Shown here: one piece after another, positions 1 through 6,865 of the stretch
How positions within the stretch are numbered: position 1 is the first letter of the stretch
Layout of the letters: each line of letters begins with the position of its first letter
Assembly: GCA_964531285.1 (NCBI GenBank)
Contig: CAZHDI010000125.1
Coordinates: 1 to 7,966, forward strand
Reading direction: 5' to 3'
Origin: CAZHDI01 sp964531285
GTDB taxonomy: Bacteria > Pseudomonadota > Alphaproteobacteria > JAJFIK01
Length of the DNA: 7,966 bases
The notes under the pieces: model-generated
The model's input: only the letters and a program-made list of their open reading frames with translations
What the model was told of the DNA's origin: nothing
Databases searched by the model: none
Position numbers and translations under genes: made by a program

Positions 1-418
1 TGGACTTGCCGAAGCCCATGGCCTTGCCGCCGCCCGACTGCATCTGGCGCATGAAAAAGATCCACACCGCGATGAGCAGCAGCATGGGGAACCAGGAAAT
101 CAGAATGCCGATCAGCGGATGGACCGAGTCGCCCTCCGCCTTGATCCGCACCTGAACATTGCGCTCCGTCAGGCGGTCCACGAAATCCGAATTGGCCGGC
201 GCGGTGGTGACGAATTCCTGGCCGCTGCTGTAGGTGCCCGAGACCCGCTGGCCGTCGACCGTGACCTCGCTGACATTGCCGTCCTCCACCTGCTGGATGA
301 AGTCGGAATAGCGGATTTCCATGTCGGCATTGCGCTGGGGCGAGCCCTGGAACAGGTTAAACAGGGCGACGAGCAGCAACAGAATGATTGCCCAGAGCGC
401 AAAATTGCGGAAATTCAT
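1..418 (-). CDS. ftsH: ATP-dependent zinc metalloprotease FtsH, N-terminal part (truncated by window edge)
   Basis: The first 139 codons of FtsH are visible; the gene runs off the left edge. FtsH is a hexameric inner-membrane AAA+ protease that degrades misassembled membrane proteins and some short-lived regulators. Visible parts are a first membrane helix at about residues 6-23 (ALWAIILLLLVALF), a periplasmic domain at about 25-100 with the family-typical YSDFIQQVEDGNVSEVTVDG stretch, and a second helix at about 102-123 (LIGILISWFPMLLLIAVWIF). This is followed by FMRQMQSGGGKAMGFGKS, the linker seen just before the AAA domain. The ATPase and HExxH zinc-protease domains lie outside the window, so catalytic residues cannot be checked. 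An AAGGA ribosome binding site lies 9 bases before the ATG. ftsH next to tilS is a common bacterial arrangement. The 182-base gap behind tilS leaves room for its own promoter. Confidence 0.96.
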   Translation of the reverse strand, partial: MNFRNFALWAIILLLLVALFNLFQGSPQRNADMEIRYSDFIQQVEDGNVSEVTVDGQRVSGTYSSGQEFVTTAPANSDFVDRLTERNVQVRIKAEGDSVHPLIGILISWFPMLLLIAVWIFFMRQMQSGGGKAMGFGKS

Positions 419-600
419 AGGAAGCGGTCCTTCGTGGCCGGGGGACAGTCCATAGTAGCGGGCGAACCTTGACGAGTCTTGGGCAAATGACACGCTTTCG
501 TGTCATGACGACCTGTCCGGATGAGCCCGCACCACTCCCCTGAAGCAGATAAACACCTGAGATATTAGGTAAGCGCCGCGCGCGATTTCGCCAGGGCTGA
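419..600 (-). promoter_or_regulatory. ftsH leader / tilS-ftsH intergenic region
   Basis: This 182-base gap separates the tilS stop from the ftsH start. It holds a small perfect hairpin (487-506) and an AAGGA ribosome binding site for ftsH at 428-432. A TACTAT hexamer (minus strand, 457-452) about 34 bases before the ftsH ATG could be a -10 element, but I see no convincing -35 element 16-18 bases upstream of it. A TAATAT hexamer further upstream on the minus strand likewise lacks a partner. That a promoter lies here is an inference from gap length and gene context only. Confidence 0.3.
487..506 (-). terminator. Perfect 8-bp hairpin in the ftsH leader (weak terminator or operator)
   Basis: The arms ATGACACG and CGTGTCAT (487-494 and 499-506) are perfectly complementary around a 4-base loop. 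On the minus strand the second arm is followed by only two more T residues before GCCC, so the U-tract is poor for intrinsic termination. The stem lies about 95-115 bases past the tilS stop and about 70 bases before ftsH. It could therefore be a weak terminator for the cpoB-tilS unit, an RNA leader element or a dyad operator. The structure is seen directly; its role is not known. Confidence 0.35.
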
Positions 601-2073
601 TTAGCGGCTGCGCTCTTCGAGCACATCTTCGGCGTCGCCGCCGCCACCACGGGCCAGGAAGACGGCGCGAAAGCCGCTTGCTTCCGGGTCGAAGCCCGCA
701 TGGGGTACGCACACCAGACGGGCACCGCGCCACAACGCCGGAAGCGCCGCACGGACCAGCACCGGCACGCCGAGCGGCGAGCGTCCCATGGCTTCGCGCA
801 GGAGCCCGACGCCCTGGCGCCCCAGGGGGCGCACGACACCGCCGCCGCTGTCGGCCGGCAGTCCCACCCGGAAGCGGGAATCCCACAGCGCGGTCTGACC
901 GGACCGCAGCACCACATCGGGCCCGAGCGCGCGGTTCTCCCGGCACACAAGAACCGTGCCCTGCTCCCGCGCCACCGCGAACCGGCAGCCGCCAAGTGTC
1001 CGGTTGCGTTCCAGCCCGGTGCTGCCGAGGGCGGCGAGCATCCGCTCCAGACGATCGAGCCGCGGTGGATGGGTCTGGCCGCCGATGGCCTGAACCAGAG
1101 CCGCCAGCACCCGCAGGGCCACATCCTCCGGCGCCCGTGCGAGTGTCCAGGCATCGAGCAGCGCGTAGCCCGCCTCATGCCAGACCACGGCCTCGCTCAT
1201 CAGACGGTCCCGCGCGTCCTCGAGGGCGGCGCGGGCGCGGGCAAACCGCGCGGCGGTCTCGGCAAGCCGGGCCGGGGTCAACCCTTCGCGGGCCAGCGCA
1301 TCGGCAAGGCCGCGCATCCGAACCCGGGCAAACCGCGGGTCCTGATTGCTCGGATCCTCGACCCAGTCCTGGCCCGCCGCCGTCAGCACCGCCCGCAGGC
1401 GCGCCCGGGAGACGCCCAAAAGCGGGCGGATCAGTTCTATGGTCGGCTTGCGGGTCTCATCGCGCAGCATCGAGCGCGCCGCCATGCCCGCGAGCCCGTC
1501 GACGCCGCTGCCGCGCCCGAGCCGCAGCAGCACCGTCTCGGCCTGGTCTTCCTGGGTATGAGCGGTCAACAGCGTGGGCACCCGGTGCGCCCGGCACCAG
1601 GCCTCCATCAGCCGGTAGCGCGCCTCGCGGGCTTCGGCCTGAACATTGGCCCGCAGCGGCGGTCCGTCGCGGCGAAGCACATGCACATCCGCACCGCGCC
1701 GGGCCGCCTCCCCGGCAACCCATTCGGCTTCCCGGTCCGAGCCCGCCCGCAGCCCATGATCGACGATCAGTGCGGTGACCTTCGCGCCGGCGCCGCCGAG
1801 GACGCCCTTCAACGCATCGGTCCTGCCCGTGGCCGCCGGCTCGCCGTAAACGCGCGCGGCCCAATCGAGCACCAGCAGCAGCAGCGCCATGCTATCGCCG
1901 CCCCCGGACAGAGCCACCGCGAGCGGGGCGGTCAGCCCATGGTCCCGGGCCAGCGCATCGAATTCGTCATGGGACAGAGGGATAGCGTCCGGTGCCGCCG
2001 CCGCGGCTGCACCGTTCTCAGGCGTCCCCTCAAGAGCGCCGTCTTTGCCGGAAGACCCATGGGCCCGAGACAT
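601..2073 (-). CDS. tilS: tRNA(Ile)-lysidine synthase TilS
   Basis: TilS uses ATP and lysine to convert the wobble cytidine of the tRNA-Ile with a CAU anticodon to lysidine. This switches its codon from AUG to AUA and its charging from methionine to isoleucine; it is normally essential. The 490-residue protein carries the PP-loop SGGGDS (56-61), the VDHGLR motif (104-109), HTQEDQAET (172-180) with the adjacent RLGRGSG, and DPSN (240-243). About 300 residues follow that match the helical and C-terminal tRNA-binding regions of the family. It is somewhat longer than the E. coli enzyme (about 430), partly through an Ala-rich N-terminal extension of about 45 residues. The open frame extends back to 2241, but that would overlap cpoB by about 100 bases. 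The ATG at 2073 has a GGGGAG ribosome binding site 6 bases away and was chosen. A GTG or internal start nearer residue 35 cannot be excluded. Confidence 0.95.
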   Translation of the reverse strand: MSRAHGSSGKDGALEGTPENGAAAAAAPDAIPLSHDEFDALARDHGLTAPLAVALSGGGDSMALLLLVLDWAARVYGEPAATGRTDALKGVLGGAGAKVTALIVDHGLRAGSDREAEWVAGEAARRGADVHVLRRDGPPLRANVQAEAREARYRLMEAWCRAHRVPTLLTAHTQEDQAETVLLRLGRGSGVDGLAGMAARSMLRDETRKPTIELIRPLLGVSRARLRAVLTAAGQDWVEDPSNQDPRFARVRMRGLADALAREGLTPARLAETAARFARARAALEDARDRLMSEAVVWHEAGYALLDAWTLARAPEDVALRVLAALVQAIGGQTHPPRLDRLERMLAALGSTGLERNRTLGGCRFAVAREQGTVLVCRENRALGPDVVLRSGQTALWDSRFRVGLPADSGGGVVRPLGRQGVGLLREAMGRSPLGVPVLVRAALPALWRGARLVCVPHAGFDPEASGFRAVFLARGGGGDAEDVLEERSR

Positions 2074-2079
2074 CGCCTT

Positions 2080-2098
2080 CTCCCCGCCGCGGGGGGAG
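2080..2098 (-). promoter_or_regulatory. Hairpin covering the tilS ribosome binding site
   Basis: The arms CTCCCC (2080-2085) and GGGGAG (2093-2098) pair perfectly around a 7-base loop. A shifted pairing of CCCCG with CGGGG (2082-2086 with 2090-2094) is also possible. In the minus-strand transcript the 3' arm is GGGGAG, which is the only good ribosome binding site of tilS, 6 bases before its ATG. The fold would hide that site, so tilS translation might depend on structure opening or on ribosomes arriving from cpoB, whose stop lies 64 bases upstream. The pairing is visible; the regulatory effect is inferred. Short GC-rich stems also arise by chance in DNA of this composition. Confidence 0.35.
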
Positions 2099-2137
2099 GA
2101 TCCGGTCAGGCTCGACGCGCACCGCGCGCGGACGCCT

Positions 2138-3004
2138 TTAACAGCCGAAGTCGGCGCGCGCCTTTCTCGAACTGCGCTGCACCGGTTCGGATGCGTCCGG
2201 ATAAACCCGCGACAATTGCTGAAGAGTTTTGCACGCGGCATCGTTTTCGTCGAGCCGATTGAAAGTATAGGCCAGCTTCAAAAGACTGTCCGGCGCCCGC
2301 GTGCTTTCCGGATGCTCCTTGGCCGCCGTGATGAAGGCCTGCGCGGCATCCCGGTACAATTCGCGCACATAAAGTGACTCGCCGAGCCAATAATAGGACT
2401 CGCCGACAAATTCATTGTCCGGATAGGCCTCGACATAGTGGCGGAACGCGGTCTCCGCGCCCTCGAATTCGCCGTCCATCAACAGCGCCCTTGCCGCGTT
2501 GAAATCGACCCGCGGATCGCCCGTCATCGTCACCGTTACCGGCGCCGAGCGGCTCGGGGGTACTGCGCCGGCCGGCGGCTGGACGCCCGCCATATCGCCG
2601 GGCATCGCGCCATCGTCCGGAACCGACGGATCGCCGAGGACCGGATCGCCGGCGCCCGGCTGGCCCGCCATCGGTTCGCCGTGAACCATCTTGGCGAGCT
2701 GATTGACGGTCGTCTGAAGCCGGTCGTAACGGAATTGGAGACGCTCGAAATTATTGGTCAGGCGCCGCAATTCGGCCTCGAGCTGGTCGATCCGCACCTG
2801 AAGGCGGGCCGCCGCCGGATCGCTGGCCGCCGGGCTGCCATAGGCGGGCGCGCCGCCCGGACCCGAGCGCAGATCGCCGCCGCGCGGCTCATAGGTCGGC
2901 ACGGTGCCCTGCTGCGCAGCCGCCGCACCCGCCAGGGCCAGGCCGCCGACAACACCCGTCAGAACACCCAAGCGCCAGCGCGCGATCAGACCAGTCTGTG
3001 CCAT
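2138..3004 (-). CDS. cpoB: Cell division coordinator CpoB (YbgF), Tol-Pal associated TPR protein
   Basis: This is a periplasmic protein of 288 residues. In E. coli CpoB binds TolA and the peptidoglycan synthase PBP1B and coordinates outer-membrane constriction with septal wall synthesis. A signal peptide spans residues 1-30 (hydrophobic VLTGVVGGLALAGAAAA, predicted cut before QQG). A heptad-rich coiled coil lies at about 66-106 (LQVRIDQLEAELRRL and following), then a Gly/Pro/Asp-rich linker to about 160. TPR-like repeats fill about 164-275, with typical FEGAETAFRHYVEAYPD, ESYYWLGESLY and APDSLLKLAYTFNRL segments. The C-terminal Cys288 is unusual in position but not interpretable. The open frame extends to 3139; the ATG at 3004 was chosen because GGAGAG lies 7 bases upstream and it places the signal peptide at the N-terminus. 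A terminator after pal suggests that cpoB is at least partly transcribed separately from tolQRAB-pal. Confidence 0.93.
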   Translation of the reverse strand: MAQTGLIARWRLGVLTGVVGGLALAGAAAAQQGTVPTYEPRGGDLRSGPGGAPAYGSPAASDPAAARLQVRIDQLEAELRRLTNNFERLQFRYDRLQTTVNQLAKMVHGEPMAGQPGAGDPVLGDPSVPDDGAMPGDMAGVQPPAGAVPPSRSAPVTVTMTGDPRVDFNAARALLMDGEFEGAETAFRHYVEAYPDNEFVGESYYWLGESLYVRELYRDAAQAFITAAKEHPESTRAPDSLLKLAYTFNRLDENDAACKTLQQLSRVYPDASEPVQRSSRKARADFGC

Positions 3005-3200
3005 CCGTGATCTCTCCATTGCAGGCCGCCGGATACCCCGGCCCGGGCCGCGCCGCGGTTTGCGCGCATGGCTCCAGGCCCGTTCCTCTCCGGTGGCATG
3101 TCCCGTGCCCCATATCCTCGTCCAGCATGCCCGATTCATGCGGGTATGCGTGCCAGCCAGTCACGGCAGGGGTACGACGAAATTGCGGCGTGCTGCACCA
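3005..3200 (-). promoter_or_regulatory. Upstream region of cpoB, no gene seen
   Basis: These 196 bases lie between the post-pal terminator and cpoB; the whole pal-cpoB gap is 304 bases. The only firm element is the cpoB ribosome binding site GGAGAG at 3012-3017. A 10-bp palindrome GGCCCGGGCC sits at 3040-3049. If the terminator works well, cpoB needs a promoter here, but I found no convincing -35/-10 pair. Frames that extend cpoB upstream give Arg/Pro-rich peptides without family resemblance. Confidence 0.3.
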
Positions 3201-3240
3201 GCAAAACGAAAACGCATCGGCTTTGTCCCAGCCGATGCGT
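3201..3240 (-). terminator. Intrinsic terminator after pal
   Basis: The perfectly complementary 11-base arms ACGCATCGGCT (3212-3222) and AGCCGATGCGT (3230-3240) flank a 7-base loop. On the minus strand the stem is followed at once by TTTTCGTTTT, a good U-rich tract. The stem begins about 70 bases after the pal stop codon and has the right polarity to end the tolQRAB-pal transcript. Read on the plus strand it lacks a T-tract on the 3' side, so it is a one-way terminator. Confidence 0.85.
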
Positions 3241-3308
3241 CGATCCGTGCCGGTTGTCGGCATGCTGTGGCCCCGAGGACACGGTTTCGCGCGCGCCCTA
3301 TCCGGTCT

Positions 3309-3857
3309 TTACGACGACGGCCCGCCCGTAATCAGGGTCACGCCGCGCCGGTTGAGCCGCCAGGACGCCTGATCGGAGCCCGGCGCAACCGGCCGCTCCT
3401 TGCCATAGGAAATCGTCCGCAGGCGGTCCGGCCGAATGCCCAGGCTCACCATGTAGTCCTTAATGGCGCTGGCTCGGCGGGCGCCGAGCGCCAGGTTATA
3501 TTCCCGGGTGCCGCGTTCATCGGCATGGCCCTCGATCAGGGCGACGGTCCCCGGATAGGCCTGAAGCCATGCGGCCTGCTGGGTGATGATCTCCCGGTCG
3601 GTCTCATCCAGGGCATATTGATCGAGCGCGAAGAACACCCGGTCCTGAACCGAAACCTGGAAATGATCCGCCGAGCCGGGCACCGGACCGGCCATGGCAT
3701 CGCGCGACGCCCGCGCCATTTCGTCCACGGCCTGGCGCGAGGTGGCCGAGCCCGCCGAGGCGACCTCTTCCCGGCTGCCCGATCCGCAGGCGGCAACGAG
3801 CAGCGCCAGCGCCGCGACGCCGCCTTTCGCAAGTGTTCCGAATGATCCCATCGTCAT
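3309..3857 (-). CDS. pal: Peptidoglycan-associated lipoprotein Pal
   Basis: Pal is an outer-membrane lipoprotein that binds peptidoglycan and is moved by the Tol motor to draw the outer membrane inward at the septum. The 182-residue product has a lipoprotein signal ending in the lipobox LVAAC, with Cys24 as the predicted lipidated residue. A short Ser/Ala linker follows, then an OmpA-like domain at about 70-176. Its motif GHADERGTREYNLALGARRA contains Asp113 and Arg128, spaced like the diaminopimelate-binding pair of this fold. The tail SYGKERPVAPG...NRRGV is typical of Pal. The start at 3857 has AGGGAGA 10 bases away. An in-frame ATG at 3851 has AGGG 8 bases away and is nearly as good. One at 3917 has GAGGG 5 bases away, but it would put 43 residues before the lipidated Cys. 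It lies between tolB and a strong terminator. Confidence 0.95.
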   Translation of the reverse strand: MTMGSFGTLAKGGVAALALLVAACGSGSREEVASAGSATSRQAVDEMARASRDAMAGPVPGSADHFQVSVQDRVFFALDQYALDETDREIITQQAAWLQAYPGTVALIEGHADERGTREYNLALGARRASAIKDYMVSLGIRPDRLRTISYGKERPVAPGSDQASWRLNRRGVTLITGGPSS

Positions 3858-3925
3858 GACCCTGTGGTCTCCCTGATTGGACAGCGGCCCGGACGGGCCA
3901 TTGACTGCGGCGCCCATGCAAACCC

Positions 3926-5335
3926 TCAGCGCCCGATCATCCCCTTGCTGATCAAGGGCGACCAGGCCGGGTCGGAGGCATCCGTTACCGTTGAAATCTC
4001 ACGCTCATTATAGCCTGTCACATCGACCGACCACAGACGGACCTTGCCGCCCGAACCATCCGCGCGCGACGGCGTCTGACGGAAGAACATCAGCACCCGG
4101 CCGTTCGGCGACCAGGTCGGCGCCTCGTCGAGAAAGCTCTCGGTCAACAGGCGTTCGCCGCTGCCGTTCGGGCGCATCACGCCGATGTAAAACTTGCCCC
4201 GCAGGATCTTGGTGAACGCGATCAGGTCCCCGCGCGGCGACCAGACCGGTGTCGCATAACGCCCTTCCTGCCAGGAAATCCGGCGCACATTCCGTCCGTC
4301 CGCATCCATCACATAAATCTGCTGGGAACCGCTGCGGTCGGAATTGAAGGTCACGCGGGTCTGATCGGGAGAGGACGAGGGCGAGGTGTCGATCGCCGGA
4401 TGATGGGTCAAACGCTCGGTGACCTGGGTGCGCAGATCCATGATGTAAATGTCGGAATTGCCGCCCCGATCCAGACTCATCAGGATCTTGCGCCCATCCG
4501 GCGTAAAGCGCGGCGCAAAGGTCATCCCCGGAAACTCGCCCACGAGTTCCTCGCGCCCGCTTTCGATGTTCAAAAGATGGATCTTCGGATTGCCGCCCGC
4601 ATAGGACATATAGACGACTTCCTGAAACACCGGATTATAGCGCGGTGTCAGGATCAATTCGCTGCCATCGGTCAGATACATCGGATTGGCGCCGTCCTGG
4701 TCCATGATGGCCAGACGCTTGATCCGCCGGGTCTTCGGGCCGGTTTCCGCGACGAACGCGATCCGGGTGTCGAAATAGCCTTCCTCGCCGGTCAGTTCCT
4801 CATAGATCTGATCCGAGATCAGATGCGCGAGCCGGCGCCACCCATCAGGCGGCGCAGTCAGCCGCAGGCCGATCATGTCGGCTTCGGAATACACATCCCA
4901 GAGGATGAACTCGACATTGAGCCGGCCGTCGCCGCGTTCGCTCACCCGTCCGGTCACGAGCAATGGGCTTTTCAGAATGCGCCAGTCGCCGAAGCGGGGC
5001 CGGCGGTCGAAATTCTCCACATCCTCGATGAAGGCTTCCTCGGCGATCGGATCGAACAGACCCGAGCGCCCGAGATTGTTGCGGATTACGGCGGCGATCT
5101 GATCGCCATAGCGCTCAAGGTTGCCCGTCTCGCCGACAAAATCCGTCACGGCGACGGGAAGCGGATCCAGATTACCGTCATCGATGGTGATCCGCGGGCG
5201 TTTGGACTCATCCGCCGCCGCCATCAGCGGCGCCATGGTCAACGCCGTCAGGATCACCAGCAGTGCGCGCGACAGCCCGGTCCAGCGCGCGTGGCGCGCA
5301 GATGCGGTCCGGACGGTGTCTGCGGTGACGGTCAT
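3926..5335 (-). CDS. tolB: Tol-Pal system periplasmic beta-propeller protein TolB
   Basis: TolB cycles between Pal and TolA in the periplasm: it blocks Pal from peptidoglycan until TolA pulls it away. The 469-residue precursor has a signal peptide with a long basic N-region and the core ALLVILTALTMAPLMAA, predicted cut near residue 40. The mature N-terminus (ITIDDGNLDPLPVAVTDF) resembles the TolA-binding segment of the family. An alpha/beta domain covers about 60-185. A six-bladed propeller follows, with WD40-like blades marked by FAPRFTPDGRKI (273-284), TSPSSSPDQTRVTF (317-330), PVWSPRGDLIAF (363-374), PTWSPNGRVLMF (406-417) and DPAWSP (455-460). One blade has PDQ in place of the usual PDG. 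The open frame reaches back to 5446; the ATG at 5335 was chosen because AGGGA lies 7 bases upstream. The protein is slightly longer than E. coli TolB (430), mostly at the N-terminus. Confidence 0.96.
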   Translation of the reverse strand: MTVTADTVRTASARHARWTGLSRALLVILTALTMAPLMAAADESKRPRITIDDGNLDPLPVAVTDFVGETGNLERYGDQIAAVIRNNLGRSGLFDPIAEEAFIEDVENFDRRPRFGDWRILKSPLLVTGRVSERGDGRLNVEFILWDVYSEADMIGLRLTAPPDGWRRLAHLISDQIYEELTGEEGYFDTRIAFVAETGPKTRRIKRLAIMDQDGANPMYLTDGSELILTPRYNPVFQEVVYMSYAGGNPKIHLLNIESGREELVGEFPGMTFAPRFTPDGRKILMSLDRGGNSDIYIMDLRTQVTERLTHHPAIDTSPSSSPDQTRVTFNSDRSGSQQIYVMDADGRNVRRISWQEGRYATPVWSPRGDLIAFTKILRGKFYIGVMRPNGSGERLLTESFLDEAPTWSPNGRVLMFFRQTPSRADGSGGKVRLWSVDVTGYNEREISTVTDASDPAWSPLISKGMIGR

Positions 5336-5476
5336 GCGGCGATCCCTGAACTTGCCCCTGAGCCTGATTCGGCGCTCTGCCCGTGATTGTTCGCGACTGT
5401 CTGATGCCATTGCGGCAATCGTTTGATGACGGCGAAGCGCCCGCATCCGCCGGAGACGCCCGCCGCCAACCTTGGG

Positions 5477-6397
5477 TCACTCCCCTAGCAGAAAGCGCGG
5501 ATCGAACTCCAGATCCATCACCCGCCAGGCCTGATAGCGCGAGGGCGGCAGGCTGAACGGCGTGCATTGGAGAACCGCGCTGATCGCCCGGTCCGCCGCC
5601 ACCCGCATGAACGAGGTGCCGCCGATCCCCCCGACCACCTCCGGCATCGCCGCCAGATGGCCGCTGATATCGAGCTGCACGCGTAACGTGACGATCAATG
5701 ATTCGGCATTCGGCGCGCCCGTGGGCGGCGTCCAGCATGGCTTGAGCTGCGCCTTGATGGTGTCGATCTCGCTCATGGTGAGTTCGGTCTGAAGCCCCGC
5801 GGCGGCGCGCGGCTTGCCGTCCGTGGTCTGCACATCCCGAGCGGCCAGACGGGCGTTCACATCGCGCCCGGTGTCCTCGCGCGGCTTCTTGTCCACAAGC
5901 GCGGTGAGTTCGCTGAACAGATCCGGCTCCGGTGCGGTCGGCGCGGTCTCGGGCACGGACCGCGGCGCCGGCGGGGCCGGTTTGGCGGCCGGCCGGGCCC
6001 GGGCCAAGTCCTCCGTGGACGCAGCAGGCGGCTCGGGCACCGGTTCGACCGGCACACGGTCCGGATCGGGGGGCCGGGGCGCCGGTTCGGGGCGCGCGGG
6101 CGGCGGCGGCGCGGCTTCGGCCATGCGCTCAGGGGCACTCTGACGCGGCGGGGCCGGCTGAGGCGGCGGCGGCGGGGCTGGACGAGGACGCACCACGGTC
6201 GGTTCGGGCGCGGTCTCTTCCTCGAGAGGCTCGTCCGTCGCCGGAATGATGTTGGTTTCGTCCGCCACCGTCAGAAGTTCCACGGGCAGAACCGGCGGCA
6301 GGTCGGCAGGCTCGATCGCGAATTGCGGCAGGGCCACGACGCCGACGGCGGCGACGGCGGTATGCAATGCTAGCGAAAGGGCCAAAGGCAGCCGCAT
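5477..6397 (-). CDS. tolA: TolA, inner-membrane to periplasm force-transfer protein
   Basis: TolA is anchored by one N-terminal helix to the TolQR motor and reaches across the periplasm to TolB/Pal. The 306-residue protein has a membrane helix at about 4-25 with SLALH (Ser8, His12), the SxxxH pattern that TolA and TonB use to couple to their motors. A proline-rich stretch covers about 54-160, where E. coli TolA has a long Ala/Lys-rich helix. The C-terminal TonB/TolA-like domain covers about 205-306 and ends in the typical YQAWRVMDLEFDPRFLLGE. Cys221 and Cys278 in this domain are the only cysteines and may form a disulfide. It is shorter than E. coli TolA (about 420). A GGAGA ribosome binding site lies 11 bases before the ATG, and the gap to tolR is only 24 bases, so co-transcription is likely. 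TonB is the alternative name, but the position between tolR and tolB favours TolA. Confidence 0.92.
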   Translation of the reverse strand: MRLPLALSLALHTAVAAVGVVALPQFAIEPADLPPVLPVELLTVADETNIIPATDEPLEEETAPEPTVVRPRPAPPPPPQPAPPRQSAPERMAEAAPPPPARPEPAPRPPDPDRVPVEPVPEPPAASTEDLARARPAAKPAPPAPRSVPETAPTAPEPDLFSELTALVDKKPREDTGRDVNARLAARDVQTTDGKPRAAAGLQTELTMSEIDTIKAQLKPCWTPPTGAPNAESLIVTLRVQLDISGHLAAMPEVVGGIGGTSFMRVAADRAISAVLQCTPFSLPPSRYQAWRVMDLEFDPRFLLGE

Positions 6398-6421
6398 GGG
6401 TGTTTCGGTCTCCAGCCGGCG

Positions 6422-6865
6422 TTATTGCGACGGTATCTCGCCCACCAGCCCCACACGGGTGAACCCGGCCGCGTTCAAGGTCCCCAGCACCTTCATGAAC
6501 AGGCCATAATCGATGGTCTGGTCGGCCCGCAGAAAGATCCGCACATCCCGGTTGTTCTCGGTAATGAAGACCAGCTTGGGCACCAGTTCGGTCATCTCGA
6601 CCGGCGTATCCTGAACGAAGATGACCCGCTCGGCATTGATCGACACGGCCAGGGGTTCATCCGTCCCGGGCAACGTCGAGGCATCGGTCTCGGGCAGATC
6701 GACATCGACGCCGACGGTCAGCAGCGGCGCGGCGACCATGAAAATGATCAGCAGCACCAGCATCACATCCACAAAAGGCGTGACGTTGATCTCGCTCATC
6801 GGACGGAAGCTGCGCCGCCCGCGCCGATGGCTGGTCCGGTCGGATTGCTGAAGGCCGCCGGCCAT
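6422..6865 (-). CDS. tolR: TolR, proton-motor subunit of the Tol-Pal system (ExbD family)
   Basis: TolR works with TolQ to turn the proton gradient into movement of TolA. The 147-residue protein has a basic cytoplasmic N-terminus and then SEINVTPFVDVMLVLLIIFM. The single membrane helix covers about 31-48, and Asp33 corresponds to the essential proton-carrying Asp23 of E. coli TolR. The remaining 100 residues are the periplasmic domain (VDVDLPETDASTLPGTDEPL, DVRIFLRADQTIDYGLFMKV). Length is close to the E. coli protein (142). The ATG overlaps the tolQ stop by one base in a TGATG junction, which indicates translational coupling. GAGGGA 6 bases upstream, within the tolQ end, serves as the ribosome binding site. 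Confidence 0.97.
   Translation of the reverse strand: MAGGLQQSDRTSHRRGRRSFRPMSEINVTPFVDVMLVLLIIFMVAAPLLTVGVDVDLPETDASTLPGTDEPLAVSINAERVIFVQDTPVEMTELVPKLVFITENNRDVRIFLRADQTIDYGLFMKVLGTLNAAGFTRVGLVGEIPSQ

Noticed and set aside
452..457. TACTAT as an ftsH -10 element
   Set aside because: No -35 hexamer resembling TTGACA is found at 16-18 bases, so it was mentioned only in the intergenic entry and not called as a promoter.
1557..1559. HTQEDQAET in TilS differing from the commoner HHxDDQxET form
   Set aside because: The Asp-Gln-x-Glu-Thr core is intact, and Thr/Gln variants of the first half are seen in alphaproteobacterial TilS, so it does not suggest a defect.
2074..2241. Longer tilS start at 2241
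   Set aside because: It would overlap the conserved end of cpoB by about 100 bases and add an Arg-rich non-family segment, whereas 2073 has a good ribosome binding site.
700..2262. 520-residue plus-strand open frame opposite tilS
   Set aside because: It covers the well-supported tilS gene in antisense, its product is Gln/Arg/Pro/His-rich with no domain I recognise, and such shadows are expected in GC-rich genes.
3040..3049. GGCCCGGGCC palindrome upstream of cpoB
   Set aside because: Short all-GC palindromes are frequent in DNA of this composition and nothing ties it to a function.
2904..3845. 313-residue plus-strand open frame across the cpoB start, terminator and pal
   Set aside because: It runs through a strong terminator and two real genes and gives an Arg/Ala/Pro-rich product without recognisable motifs.
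4400..5386. 328-residue plus-strand open frame opposite tolB
   Set aside because: It is a shadow of tolB: tolB has clear signal peptide and propeller motifs, and the antisense product shows no family features.
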